Below are positions 46,433 through 57,139 of a stretch of DNA of 64,000 bases, in pieces (the stretch's first letter is position 1; every line of letters starts with the position of its first letter). The position numbers and the translations under genes are program-made. The notes beneath the pieces are model-generated. The model had not been told where the DNA came from. It saw only the letters and a list, made by a program, of their open reading frames with translations, and did no database searches. Source of the stretch: Antilocapra americana (lineage: Eukaryota; Chordata; Mammalia; Artiodactyla; Antilocapridae); the NCBI GenBank assembly GCA_007570785.1, contig ML664176.1:857296-921295 (forward strand). The letters run 5' to 3'.

Positions 46433-46895
46433 AAACAAAAATTAATTGTTTTTTGGGGGGGCTCCTTGGGTAATTGCCTCTAAATTGCATCATTGTTCCA
46501 TTAGTAACTTAGTTTTATTTGATGCTTCATGTGAGAAACTATTTTAAAATAAGAAATCCTTCATGCTTATTTTCATTTAAATGGACTCAAAAGAAACTAT
46601 TTGCTTGATAGATGAGCAGAATTAGGGCTTATATGACTGACTCCAAAATAATTTAAGATGAAATGTTATTTAAAAAACAAAATGAAACGAAACCCACATG
46701 GCTGCATCTGTGACCCATGGGGCTTGGTTTCCTCAGGCAGCTTGCATCCACACAACTATATAAGCACCACGCTTATGGGGGGTCCTCTGTGTGCTTGGAA
46801 ATGTGCTTGATCCTAGCAGTACTAGGATGGAACAAATACAGTCTCCACATGATAGGGTCACCCAGGCTAGTGAGGGAGTGGGTAAAATAAGTCCT
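46433..46895. other. Unique DNA, no feature recognised
   Basis: AT-rich; no repeat or gene is recognised. Confidence 0.4.
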
Positions 46896-47103
46896 GGGCT
46901 TCCCTGGTGGCTCAGTGCTAAATAATCCCCCTGCCAGTGAAGGAGATGTGGGTTTGATCCCTGGGTTGGGAAGATCCCCTGGAGAATAAAATGGCAACCC
47001 ACTCCAGTATTCTTGCATGGGAAATCCCATGGACAGAGGAGCCTGGTGGGTTAGTCCCTGGGGTCACAAAAGAGTTGGACATGACTTAGTGACTAAACAA
47101 CAA
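46896..47103 (+). mobile_element. Bov-tA SINE, plus
   Basis: 'gggcttccctggtggctcag', box B 'gggtttgatccctgg', 'aatggcaacccactccag', 'ggggtcacaaaagagttgg', 'gacttagtgactaaacaac'. Full length with slight decay. Confidence 0.94.
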
Positions 47104-47149
47104 GAGAAGTGTTATGATACAAACTGGCTTTCATTTGTCTCCTCTCATG

Positions 47150-47310
47150 GGTCACGTAATCTTTCAAGTTCCATATCTCATTTCATCCTCTCAACAATAT
47201 CATTAGGCAGGTTCTATTATTGTACCCATTTTACAGATGAGGAGCCTGAGACTTAGAGGGCTTAAGTAACTTCTTCAAGGTCATAAAACCTGTAAGGGTC
47301 TTTCTGATGC
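47150..47310 (-). repeat. MIR, minus
   Basis: 'tcatcctctcaacaatatca', 'tgtacccattttacagatga', 'ggagcctgagacttagagg' and 'aaggtcataaaacctgtaa' follow the antisense MIR. Confidence 0.8.
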
Positions 47311-48169
47311 AGCAAGCCAAATTTATATCTCCATCTTATTCTGCTTCAGAAGTACACAGAAGGTATGGGGGGCTCAGGGACGGACATGGGGTGTTCATTT
47401 GTTTTGGAGTGGGGTGGGGAAAGTTGAGCACATCCTTTTCTCTAGCTCCATTAGCACTGCTCCACATCAGAGCCAACTCAGCATCTTGGGTGCCTGCAGC
47501 CTTCAAGACTGGTGTTAAGGAATCCCCGTCCCCTTGAACTTGCCCATCCAAACAGACCCAGCGGTGTCACGGTCAACAACGCCTTTGTGCTACTCTCTTG
47601 GTGGAGAAAATACACAATCAGCCTGGAGTCCTCATGCTGGGCTGAGCGTAGTACCTGGGAGTCATTTACTTCAGTTCCCCAGGGTGGGGCTCTGCCTGGC
47701 TTGCTTACCCGCGTTTCAGCAGCTCAGAGTGCAGGCCTGGCCACAGCGTAAGGTGCAGCTCATCTGTAACTCGAAGTCATCTATTTATCCTCTAACTGCA
47801 CGGCTCGCTGGCAAGTGTAAGGGAGGCCAATGCATGCCTTTGCTATGGTTCAGTGAGCCGAGCTCCTGGGCTCCTGTACCTTGGCTGTGGTGTCAAGTCA
47901 GTTATATAACCACTGGGCTGAGTGCCTCCCTGGAGAGGGAGATGGGGCGGGTGAGCAGGAAAGACATTATTAGTGTAATGTTAAGAAAACAGACTGTGAA
48001 AACTTCCCGAGACTTCAGCATTTGGAACTGTAGGGTCCCCTCCAGTTTGTTTCCCATTTAATTCTGTCATCTTTGAATCTTGCCCATTTGAGCCTGGAGG
48101 GCTGTGGGTGGAGAGACTGGCACACCGAAAGGGCTCAGGCTCTCTCAAGTAGTGAGTTTATTTAGCCTT
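47311..48169. other. Unique DNA, no feature recognised
   Basis: No repeat is recognised. A 175-codon plus frame at 47534-48061 overlaps another frame on the same strand and lacks any recognised domain. It was not called a gene. Confidence 0.4.
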
Positions 48170-48185
48170 AAAATATGCCCTGTTG

Positions 48186-48494
48186 GACATACAGACACAG
48201 GCGGAGGGGATGGGGGGAGAAGGGGAGGGTGAGGCAAATGGAGAGAGTAGCAATGAAAGCATATACACTACCATATGTCATACAGATAGCCAGTGGGAAT
48301 TTGCTGTATGACTCAGGAAACTCAAACCAGCGCTCTGTAACATTCTAGCGGGGTGGGATCGGGATGAGGTGGGAGGGAGGTTCAAGAGGGAGGAGACGTT
48401 TATACACCTATGGCTGATTTATGTTGATGTATGGCAGAAATGAAACCAATGTTATAAAGCAATTATCTTTCAATTAGAAACAAATAAAAATTTT
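48186..48494 (+). mobile_element. L1 LINE 3' UTR, plus, with target duplication
   Basis: Bovine-type L1 3' UTR: 'gcatatacactaccatatg', 'cagatagccagtgggaattt', G-rich tracts at 48198-48235 and 48350-48400, 'tatgttgatgtatggcaga', and an A-rich tail. Flanks 'aaaatatgccctgttg' (48170-48185) and 'aaaatgctctgttg' (48495-48508) are a slightly decayed duplication. Confidence 0.92.
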
Positions 48495-48514
48495 AAAATG
48501 CTCTGTTGTATGAC

Positions 48515-48798
48515 TGTTTTTTTTGTTTTGTTTTTATTTATTTATTTATTTATTTATTTTTCTTCCCTTTTATTGTTTTTGCCATACAATGCCATAATAT
48601 CACCATGGGTTTACATATGCTCCCCCTCCAGAACCCCCCTCCCTCCTCCATCCCTCCTCCTCCCCCCTGGGAAATCTCGATGCACCAGCCCCGAGCATCA
48701 ATCCTGGGCTGGCGATTGATTAAACATATGATAATTAACATGTTTCAATGCCATTTTCCCATATCATCCCACCCTTACCCTCATCCACAGAGTCCAGT
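48515..48798 (-). mobile_element. L1 LINE 3' UTR, minus, tail to tail with previous L1
   Basis: It begins with T-rich (TTTA)n at 48531-48560, then 'tttgccatacaatgccata', C-rich 'acccccctccctcctccat', 'gatgcaccagccccgagca' and 'gataattaacatgtttcaa'. It is the same subfamily as 31305-31923. Flanks 'tatgactgtttttt' at 48509 and 'tatgattgtttttt' at 48799 are a plausible target duplication with one mismatch. Confidence 0.92.
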
Positions 48799-48813
48799 TA
48801 TGATTGTTTTTTG

Positions 48814-49239
48814 GTAGATCGAATCCGATGCTGAAGAACGTGTGAAAATTAATGCCCAACTACAGCTAAGGGAAGTGTACTTTGTCATAAGTTTTGCATT
48901 TATTCTTTTGCTTCTAAAGTCTTAATGTGGACAAACCGGAAAGACTGACAGATTGGAGCATGAAAGGCCCTCCAGAAGTTCCCTGAAACTTTTCAATAAG
49001 GTCAACAGAAGACACAAACAAGTACCTACTTTGGCGACTTACTTTTGGGTTAAATAAAAGTTAAAACCATTGATTGTTTTTTTTTTTTTTTAAATTGGCA
49101 AAGTGGTCATATGCTGTGTAGTCACTCCATATCATAGAAATCAATGCAAGTTTTATTCATCCATAGCTGTCATCTGCCCTCCAGCTCTGAGAAGTGGTCT
49201 CCCATTCATAGCCCCTGCACCCACATGTGGCCCTAAAAC
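48814..49239. other. Unique DNA with a T-run
   Basis: No gene is recognised. A T-run of about 15 lies at 49077-49091. Confidence 0.4.
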
Positions 49240-49960
49240 ATTTTTAATGAACAGCATTTGATAAGTGAGCATATAGGAAAATGTTCATCCCTGCCAGTAA
49301 TAAAAAATGCAAATTAAAGCAACTTTGAAAAGGTAGCATTTTAGTCTTCCTAAATAATGCCCTAACATGGGTCAGGCTGCAGTGGAACTGATAGACTCAA
49401 ATGCTATAGGCACTGAGTTAAATCAGCATAATTCTTCTTGAAAGAACTAAGGCAATGTATAACAGGAATCATAGAGATGCGCTTCCTCTGACCCAGTAAT
49501 CCTTCTGGGAATGTACACGAAAGAAATAATCTGAAAGAAGCAGAAGGCTATACAAACTGTAGCGCTGTCTCTAACGATCAAATCTAATCACACACACACA
49601 AAATTCCAGAAGGAGCCTAATGTTGGGTAATTGGGGATGGCTTAACAAATTATGGGGTACTGCTGATGGAATATCACGCAACTATTAAACTCCAAAAGGC
49701 ACAAGGGAAAAATTTAAGATTTAATATCATGAGGATGATAGGATTTATTTGAATGTTTTTCTTTATCAGTTTTTAATATATAAAATAAATGAAGAACATT
49801 ATAGAAAATGCAATGGGAGGCCTCTCGGACAATTATTTTCTGGTACGAATGGGCTTTTATAATTCTAAAGATCTCCCAAATGAATTTACTGAAATATAAA
49901 TGGTCACCTCTAAGGGGGGAGAAGGCTTAACATATTGTATCTTTTACTCTCGAGTCTAAG
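49240..49960 (+). repeat. Ancient L1M LINE (ORF2 end and 3' UTR)
   Basis: 'aaatgttcatccctgccagt', 'aataaaaaatgcaaattaaa', 'cagtaatccttctgggaatg', 'ggatggcttaacaaattatg' and 'atggaatatcacgcaacta' are in sense order for the ORF2 end of old L1s. The later part ('ggtcacctctaagggggga') fits the 3' UTR. It is heavily diverged with no usable frame. Confidence 0.75.
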
Positions 49961-50857
49961 TCTGGTATTTGGCCTTGGCGTCTCTTCTTTTACAGGACCT
50001 CTTCCGTTTATTCCAAACAGGATGACTCAGAAAGGGCTAAAATGGAGCCACTCTCCCTATACCAGTCATATTAGCTCACATCCACTCAGGTCCTGGAAGC
50101 ACTCCTGGAGGAAGCTTCCTGTGACTGCCGGTAAACAGTGTAGGCAGGTCTATGCTTTGGTTTTCATTGGTCTGTGTCCAATTGGGGAAAATGAGTTTTC
50201 ATGATGCTAAATACAGTCAAAGTAAAAAAAAAAAAGTTCTTACTCTAAGATAATGTCCTTTTCTAGTTTTTTTGGCTGTGGGATCAAGTAGCTAATGACC
50301 CTCTCCAGCTCCAGCTCTCACTGTCTTACACCCAGATCGGATGCTTCTCACATTCCCACATCATCCCAACCTCAGCGCTGGCCAGAGGGAACCCCAAAGC
50401 AAAAGGCAGATCCCCCCACCTACCAGGCAAGGTAGAGGGTCAGAGGCAGGTGTCCGTGAGCTCCGGTAAAAGACAAAATCAAATAGAAGCAGCATCCGCT
50501 CACATTGACTCATGATTGTTGTGTTTGACGAGATAACCTGCACCCACTTGTACATTCATTACAGAGCTTCTGAAATGATTGTTCTTTGTCTGCTTGGACA
50601 TAGGAATTTTGAATGAACAGTTTCAATGTCTGGTTTCATGCACTTGAAACTTAAACACTAGTGAGCATCTTTCTAACAGGTTTGGTCCTTACCTTCAAAC
50701 AAGTCTATTGGAGACTCTAGCAGGGGGACTTATGCGGGCTTGAAACGTGTGCTTTCTTCCTGAAGTCACTGATGCAAACAAAAGAAGCTTAAGCCTCCCC
50801 TTTCCAGTGATAAATGTTTTAAATAAATAGAGGAAGGATTTGAATTTAATGGCTGAT
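49961..50857. other. Unique DNA, no feature recognised
   Basis: No gene is recognised. An A-run lies at 50225-50236. Confidence 0.4.
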
Positions 50858-50865
50858 AAGTGAGG

Positions 50866-51050
50866 CTGGGAAAGATTGAAGGCAGGAGGAAAAGGGGACA
50901 ACAGAGGACGAGATGGTTGGATGGCATCACCGACTCAATGGACGTGAGTTTGGGCAAACTCTGGGAGATGGTGGGGGACAGGGAGGCCTGGTGTGCTACA
51001 GTCCATGGGGTTGCAGACAGTTGGACATGACAGAGTCGCTGAACGACAAC
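50866..51050 (+). mobile_element. BovB (RTE) LINE 3' fragment, very short
   Basis: 'ctgggaaagattgaaggca', 'gatggttggatggcatcac', 'caatggacgtgagtttggg', 'ggaggcctggtgtgctaca' and a terminal 'gctgaacgacaac'. Perfect 'aagtgagg' flanks at 50858-50865 and 51051-51058 are the target duplication. Confidence 0.93.
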
Positions 51051-51214
51051 AAGTGAGGGGTGAAGGGGCAAAGAGTGTTGTAACTGCCATGTGTTATTTT
51101 TAAATAATTCATTGGAAGATTATATCACATATAGCACAGAGAAACATTAGATATTAGGCCCACTGTAGCATCAGAAGCTTCAGTAAGACTCCTCACCCAT
51201 CTCTTCAGCTGCAT

Positions 51215-51612
51215 CTCATGCTGCTCTTTCTTGCATTCCTGGGCTCCAGCCTCAGCAGCCTTCAACCTGTTCCTCAAACACATGTTCTTTACCTTGCCAC
51301 AGGGCCATTGCACAGGACACTTCCTTTGCCTGGTTCGGCCCTATTCATGTTTCCCATCTCGCTCTTCTCAGGGAAGCATTCCTCCCTCTCATGCTGGGAC
51401 AAATCTCCTGTTATATATTCTTCCACGATGTATCCTGTATAGTACTTGTTGCTGTTGTTATTTTACAATTATTTGGTTTCAGTCTGATGAATTCCATTTC
51501 CCCCACAAGACTATAAGCTGGGCAGAACAGAGACTGCCTGTCTTTGCTCCCCATCTTATCCACGTGGCAGGTCCCAGCGACTATGTAAGTACTAATGAAT
51601 GAAATAAATGCA
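51215..51612 (+). repeat. L2 LINE 3' end, plus
   Basis: 'gggccattgcacaggacact', 'ttcctttgcctggttcggc', 'ctcttctcagggaagcatt', 'acaagactataagctgggc' and 'aagtactaatgaatgaaat' give the sense L2 3' region to its terminus. Frames of ~120-145 codons here on both strands are by-products. Confidence 0.72.
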
Positions 51613-52571
51613 TCCCTGACAACCTCACCAAAATCCCTTTTTAATGACCTGTCTTTGCAAGGCACCCTGTGGAACAACTTGAAAGTCCTGGTTCCAGGCC
51701 TATGGTGGTTTCGGTAGCTGGGGAGAAGCTCTTTGAACATAAACAGCATCCCTGCAGTGGCATCAGTGAACCCAGGTGTGTTCCAGATGGTGCCTACTGC
51801 TTGGACAAACCTTAATACCTTTTTCTTCCTCCATTCCCCATGTGCCAAATGGCAACTAGATCAGTGTGCCCTTTGCTGAATGGCCAGAGGATAAAAACAG
51901 ATAAGAGAAATGAAAATGCCTTGCAAACGGAAATGTTGATTTAGAGGTTGAAACCCCTATAAAGAATCTTGGACCTTCCTAGAAAAAGATGATGGAAGTG
52001 ATCCTCTTAGGTGAAATATGGCTTGTGTAGCAGGAGGGGGATTGAGCCAAGTTGGGGACACAGCTCAGTGACCAACAGAGAGAGGGGAGATATAGCAGGG
52101 AGCTGGGGGAGACCACCCTCCTGCCACCAGGGCTTCTCGAGGAGGATGGTGGTTGGATGCCAGCAGCAATACTGAGCCACTTCGTGATGGTAGAGGACCA
52201 GAGGGCGTGAATGAGGGGGCAGGTTCTTCTCAAAAGCAAACCACCCATCTGCCCTGAGCTCCTTTGTTTCTCTAGTGATTCTTAGACCCTGTTTCAGCTG
52301 TGTTGGGCAAACAAACAGGAAGCCTCCTCTCTACTTGATTCTCACCAGACCGGATCCAGCCCTCACTTGGGGGCAGTGCCCTCTTGGCGTCTCAAGTGTG
52401 ACAACCATTTAGCAATCTTAGGGGCAGGAGGGTGGGGAGTCCTGTGTGACCACAGAGCAAGAACTATGGCCTTGCTCAGGATAAAATGACTCGAGAACCA
52501 CTGGGTGGGGTGTGAGTGGAACTGAATCAGTGGTTTCTGAAGATAGTCAAGATTTCCAGTCCATAGCTCGC
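51613..52571. other. Unique DNA, no feature recognised
   Basis: No repeat or gene is recognised in this stretch. Confidence 0.4.
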
Positions 52572-52583
52572 CAAAGGCAATGT

Positions 52584-52778
52584 CATTCCGTGGTGGCTCA
52601 GATAGTAAAGAATCTGCCTGCAATGCCGGAGACCCAGGTTCAATCCCTTGTCAGGAAGATCCTCTGGAGAAGGGAATGGCTACCTTCTCCAGTATTCTTG
52701 CCTGGAGAATCCCACAGAGAGAGGAGCCTGATGGGCTACAGTCCATGGGGTCACAAAGAATTGGACATGATGGAGTGA
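52584..52778 (+). mobile_element. Bov-tA SINE, plus
   Basis: 'ccgtggtggctcagatagta', box B 'aggttcaatcccttg', 'gaatggctaccttctccag', 'tattcttgcctggagaatc', 'ggggtcacaaagaattgg'. The short flanks 'caaagg' (52572-52577 and 52779-52784) are only weak evidence of a target duplication. Confidence 0.92.
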
Positions 52779-52784
52779 CAAAGG

Positions 52785-53233
52785 AGGAGCAGAGAGGTAA
52801 ATGAGCAAGCCTACTGCTAGTCACTGAATACTGGGAAGGTAGGTGTAGGCTCATCCCATGATACCTAATGGGACAAGTGGGAGAAGAGCTGGGTCACCTC
52901 ATGGGAGCATCAGGATGGAAGGTTCTGTTCCGCATCATTTGGGAGCTGAGGGACCCTGACCCAGCCAAGAGACTGATGTGGCTGTCACAGGATTGAACCC
53001 TGCTCAAGTCTCTTTCTTATTTGGAAAGATTTGCTCTTCACATGAAAACATGGAATCAGGAAGAATCCTCTAAATGTGGCATTTCTGCACAACACTGCAC
53101 CCCAACTACAGCCAACACTGGGAAGGGATGGCCATGGCCAGTCATCCCTTCTGGATGTCCCTTTGCAAGGGGTTGAGTGGGGAGCGCTACAATAGTGGTT
53201 AAGAATCTGTTCATCTCACAGACTGGTTAGATA
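52785..53233. other. Unique DNA, no feature recognised
   Basis: No repeat or gene is recognised in this stretch. Confidence 0.4.
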
Positions 53234-53246
53234 AGATGCTGCCTAT

Positions 53247-53527
53247 TGGACTTCCCTGGGGGCTCGTGGTTAAGAATTCACATGAAGAATTCAATTCAAG
53301 GGACAAGGGTTCTTTCAATCACTGGTCTGGGAAGGTCCCACATGCCTGGAGGCAACTAAACCCATAAGCCACAAATACTCAGGCTGTGCTCTAGAGCCCA
53401 AGAGCTGTGCTCTGAGATAAGAGAAGCCATCACAATGAGAATCCTACGCACTGCAACTAGAGAAAGCCCACTCAGCAGCAGGACCCAACACAGCCAAAAA
53501 ATTAATCAATAAGTTACTTAATAAAAC
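53247..53527 (+). mobile_element. CHR-1-type tRNA-Glu SINE with 13-bp target duplication
   Basis: Head 'tggacttccctgggggctcg', box B altered to 'gggttctttcaatcactgg', body 'gataagagaagccatcaca', 'gcactgcaactagagaaag', and an A-rich tail. Perfect 'agatgctgcctat' at 53234-53246 and 53528-53540 fixes both ends. Confidence 0.95.
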
Positions 53528-53859
53528 AGATGCTGCCTATCTAACCAAGTGATTTGTACAGTTGTTTTCACTAATTCTGCTGTCCTGTATGGAGTGCTGA
53601 CAAAGCACCGTGTGAAGCACTCAGAATGCAAAGCTGAATAAAACACCACAGCTTCTCTCAAGGAGCTATATCCTAACCGGTTAGAAGGGCACAGAAACCA
53701 CATTTCATACCTGCCCCTTGGCACGCCTTTTGCTGTTATATGCAAGGTACTGCGGGGACTCAGAGAAAGAAGAAACTGCGCTAAGAGAGCCTGGGAAACT
53801 TTCCCGAATCAAGGTATTGATGAAAGACTAGAAATTTACCAGGCATCAGAAAGACCATC

Positions 53860-54009
53860 ATTGAGTCATTCATCCACTGATTTTCAACCTTTCTGGGACA
53901 CAATGGTGACGAAACAGCCCTGTCCCTACCCTCATGGAGCTCGCGGTCCAGTGGGGGTGGGAAAGCACACAGTTAACCATACATTTGGGAAGTCCTATGA
54001 AGGGAAAGC
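53860..54009 (-). repeat. L2 LINE 3' end, minus, left part
   Basis: 'gagtcattcatccactgatt', 'gacacaatggtgacgaaac', 'cctgtccctaccctcatgga' and 'gctcgcggtccagtggggg' are the antisense L2 3' end. It is broken by a Bov-tA at 54010. Confidence 0.75.
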
Positions 54010-54033
54010 GGTCTTCCGTTTCCCTTCATAGGA
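53993..54033. repeat. Perfect 15-bp inverted repeat (hairpin) at the L2/Bov-tA junction
   Basis: Left arm 'tcctatgaagggaaa' (53993-54007) is exactly the reverse complement of 54019-54033. The 11-bp spacer adds a 3-bp CGG/CCG stem with a bulged G and a TCTT loop. The left arm lies in the L2 flank and the right arm inside the SINE head. Confidence 0.97.
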
Positions 54034-54239
54034 AAGGGCTCAGTGGTAAAGCATCCACCTACCAAAGTAAGAGATACAGGAGACATGGGTTCGATCCCTG
54101 GGTTGGGAAGGTCCCCTCGAGAAGGAAATGGCAACCCACTGCAGTATTTTTGCCTGAGAAATTCCAAGGACAGAGGAGCCGGGCGGGCTAGAGTCCATGG
54201 GGTCAGAGTCGGACAAACTGAGCACACAGGCACGTTACG
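54010..54239 (+). mobile_element. Bov-tA SINE with rearranged head
   Basis: Body typical: 'ctcagtggtaaagcatccac', 'gggttcgatccctgggttgg', 'aatggcaacccactgcag', 'atggggtcagagtcggaca'. Flanks 'agggaaagc' (54001-54009) and 'agcgaaagc' (54240-54248) give a 9-bp target duplication with one mismatch. About 25 bp at the head do not fit the family and mirror the target DNA. Confidence 0.9.
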
Positions 54240-54640
54240 AGCGAAAGCACAGAGTTTCTCAGCAGAGTCTACCTGGGGAGCTGGCCTCGTCTGGGAGACG
54301 GGAGAGCTCTGTCAAGGGTGTGACATTCAGCTGAGATGGGATGGATGCTCAGGGCGTACGCGGCCGAGGGGCTGGAAGTGCAGGCAGAGAGATGGAACAG
54401 AGGGAACCTCACGTGCATTCACTTACTCCCTGAACGTTCATAAAATATCTGTGTCTGTTGGTACAGTGCTCAGTACTGTGGTCACCATGATGAGCAAGAA
54501 ACCTCAGTGAGCGTGCAGTGTAGTGGGGGAGGCAGATCATCATAACAGGATGTGCTACATGCATGGTTGGGGAGGGCATCCCCACCAGAGGGCATCACTT
54601 GTGCAAAGGCTAAGAGAGCAGAGCTCAAGTCATGGGTGAC
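54240..54640 (-). repeat. L2 LINE, minus, right part (possibly two copies)
   Basis: 'caagggtgtgacattcagct', 'gaagtgcaggcagagagatg' and 'agggaacctcacgtgca' continue the antisense L2. Near 54418 'attcacttactccctgaac' appears to restart a second antisense L2 3' end, followed by 'gatgagcaagaaacctca' and 'gtgtagtgggggaggcag'. Confidence 0.6.
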
Positions 54641-55020
54641 AGAGGTTGGGGGTTCCTCACTCCCCCGGTTGATGGCTGCGTGGCGCGCTGCCTGGCCCTT
54701 CATTATGCTCTTCCTTGCTTAAGAATGAAACTCCTTTCTCCACCAATGGCAGCGATGTTGCATGGAGAAGATGCCACCTCAGCAAATGCTGAGGCACGCA
54801 TTCTGCAGTGAGCTGGAAGCAGCTGGCCTGGCTTGGCCTGTGCCACCCTCCCCTCCTCCCCAGGCAGGATCCACACTGTCATCAGCACCGTAGGGCTGAT
54901 TGCTCAAAGAGGGCAGCCTTCCTGCCTCGCCACGCCGAGCCTGCCTCGGCCCAGGCAGCCTGGCCACACCCGAGGCCCATTCAGACCTGCTGTTTGAGGG
55001 TCGAGGCTCCCTTCGAGGAG
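54641..55020. other. GC-richer unique DNA
   Basis: No repeat is recognised. Scattered CpGs ('gcgtggcgcgctgc', 'gcctcgccacgccgagc') occur, but density is too low for a CpG-island call by eye. It leads into the candidate element at 55021. Confidence 0.35.
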
Positions 55021-55260
55021 AAAGGCCCCCAACTCGCTTAATAACATTTTCCCTCTGCCTGTCTAATTAACTCCGTCACTGTATCTGCAGTCAGATAAAA
55101 TGCTCATTTCACACCACATTAATTTTTATCAGCTGAACATTAAGCAACACAAAGCTATCTATGCTTGGTTTAATTTACATACTGACAGACCTACAAAGCG
55201 TTACCCACAGTGGCTGTGAAGCAAATAAGCAGAACTGGCATCAAACAAGGCTCTTCAAAA
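55021..55260. other. Candidate conserved non-coding element (homeodomain, GATA, E-box cores)
   Basis: Repeat-free. It contains 'taattaa' (55064), 'cagataaa' (55092), 'cattaattt' (55117-55125), 'tttatcagctg' (55125-55135, an antisense GATA core overlapping E-box CAGCTG), 'cattaagc' (55138) and 'tttaattta' (55169). This packed pattern resembles known developmental enhancers, but that is an inference. Confidence 0.38.
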
Positions 55261-55519
55261 TGAAATATTGATTTGCAAGGCTGACAGTCAAGAAGAGTTG
55301 GAGGGAAGAGGGCGAGAAAGTAAGGGGTACAAAGGCTGTTTTTTCTTGAACAATTACTGATGGGGTCAACCAGCAGGTCTCCTGAAGGTCAAGGAGGGGA
55401 GTCAGTTGGGCTCCAGGATCTGGAAGATCAGCTGTGCTTTGGGGACACAGCCCCACAGTCCATATAGCTCCCTGGAAACGGGGATCTGTGTACCATTCTA
55501 TTATTGGAGCACCAACCCC
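55261..55519. other. Unique DNA, no feature recognised
   Basis: No repeat or gene is recognised in this stretch. Confidence 0.35.
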
Positions 55520-55660
55520 CCCACCCCCACTATCTTACTTCTGTAACTGTGCTCAAGCTATTTCTATAGAAGTATATTCCTTCCCCAACTTCATAGTCAA
55601 GCTCAGGTATCACCTCCTCCAGGAAGTCTTCCCTGATCATCCTTCCCCCAAAGAATACCT
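55520..55660 (+). repeat. L2 LINE fragment, plus, left part
   Basis: 'gctcaggtatcacctcctcc' and 'aggaagtcttccctgatca' are sense L2. It is split by Bov-A2 and resumes at 55960. Confidence 0.7.
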
Positions 55661-55672
55661 AGAAGAGGGTCC

Positions 55673-55947
55673 TGGAGAAGGCAATGGCAACCCACTCCAA
55701 TACTCTTGCCTGGAAAATCCTATGGACGGAGGGATGCACTGGTAGGCTGTAGTCCATGGGGTCGCTAAGAGTTGGACACGACTGAGAGACTTCACTTTCA
55801 CTTTCATGCATTAGAGAAGGAAATGGCAATCCACTCCAGTGTTCTTGCCTGGAGAATCCCAGGGATGGGGGAGCCTGGTGGGCTGCCATCTATGGGGTTG
55901 CACAGAGTCAGACATGACTGAAGCGACTTAGCAGCAGCAGCAGCAGC
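55673..55947 (+). mobile_element. Bov-A2 SINE (dimer) nested in L2
   Basis: Two sense Bov-A monomers: 55673-55790 ('ctggagaaggcaatggcaac', 'agttggacacgactgagag') and 55812-55930 ('agagaaggaaatggcaatcc', 'cagagtcagacatgactga'). The tail is (AGC)n at 55931-55949. Perfect 'agaagagggtcc' at 55661-55672 and 55948-55959 is the 12-bp target duplication. Confidence 0.96.
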
Positions 55948-55959
55948 AGAAGAGGGTCC

Positions 55960-56040
55960 ACATTGCACTTAACACAGTGAATTTTAATAATCCAGTTCTT
56001 ATATCTATTTCTCCCACCTGGTTGTAATTATGTAACTTTT
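55960..56040 (+). repeat. L2 LINE fragment, plus, right part
   Basis: 'attgcacttaacacagtgaa' and 'tttctcccacctggttgta' continue the sense L2 across the Bov-A2 insertion. Confidence 0.65.
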
Positions 56041-56104
56041 TTTTTTTTTATTACTGGAGTTGGGCCTGAAAACCTGCATTTCAAATGTGCATGCCTAACA
56101 GTGA

Positions 56105-56400
56105 TTTTTCTCCATCTATCCCCTGCCTTAATTGGGATATAACTGACACATAACATTTGTGGAAATTTAAGGTATACAACATGGTAATTTGATATACATA
56201 CCTATCGCTACATTTTTACTAAAGTTAATTAATGCATCTTTACTTCATATAACTCCATTTTGTTGTTGTTGTCATGGTGAGAATATTAAAACTCGACTCT
56301 CATAGCAACTTTTATGTATATAATACACTATAGTGAGCAACAGTCACATGCTGTACCAAGATCCACAGACCCAGCATCTTACTGTGGATTTTCTAAGAGC
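56105..56400 (-). repeat. L1M-type 3' UTR, minus
   Basis: 'ttgggatataactgacacat', 'ggtatacaacatggtaattt', 'gatatacatacctatcgct', 'ctctcatagcaacttttatg' and 'cacatgctgtaccaagatcc' are the antisense of an old L1 3' UTR. Confidence 0.75.
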
Positions 56401-57139
56401 ACACTTTGAGAACCCTGGTGATGTTAGAAAGAAGTGGACTAGGGAAACAGGGTGGGAGCTGGTTGGTAGGGCTAGCAGAGAGCTCTATTTTCCTGAGGAA
56501 GTTGGAATTGGACTTAGACATGATGTGGCATCACAGCCTGAAAAAGATTCAGGACTGATGAAGGATGTGGAGAACATGTGTCTAGAGCCTGGAGAGTAGA
56601 GGAAACTAGATCTACTTTGAAATATCTATGTAAATCCCAGTTTCAGACCAACTTTTGTCCTCCTGTGAATTTCAATCTGCAGATGTCCACTTTGCATCAA
56701 GCTGCCATGAGGGAGAGGAGCAGAATACCTTCCCAACCATACAGGCCAATGTAGGTTGAGTTTTCAGCTTTGCAACACTAAGATTTTTAGTAGACAGTCA
56801 CGCATATGCAACACAAAATATGCATGCTATGGTTGTACATGGCTCCCCCTAAAGAAACTTCTGGGCTGGCTTCAGTTTCACAATCATGCATGCCGGAGCT
56901 TGTAGATATCAGTTTGTTCTAGAATTACAGAGGTTTTTTGTTTTTTGTTTTCAACACCAGCATAGCACAATTTCTCAGAGATGTCTAACTCATAGAGGGC
57001 CTAGATCCTTCCTTTGGACCAAAAAGCTTCAAAATGATGGGACTGGCATTTATCTATTCAGTGGTGTTTAGTGGGATAAGAATTCAACAGGAGCTTTTTA
57101 AGAAAAGTCTGCCTCATTTAGACTCAAATGTGCATAAGA
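56401..57139. other. Unique DNA, no feature recognised
   Basis: A T-rich run lies at 56934-56950. Frames at 56333-56599 and 56886-57071 are unrecognised. Confidence 0.4.

Noticed and set aside
47534..48061. 175-codon plus frame
   Set aside because: It overlaps another frame of similar quality on the same strand and shows no recognisable domain.
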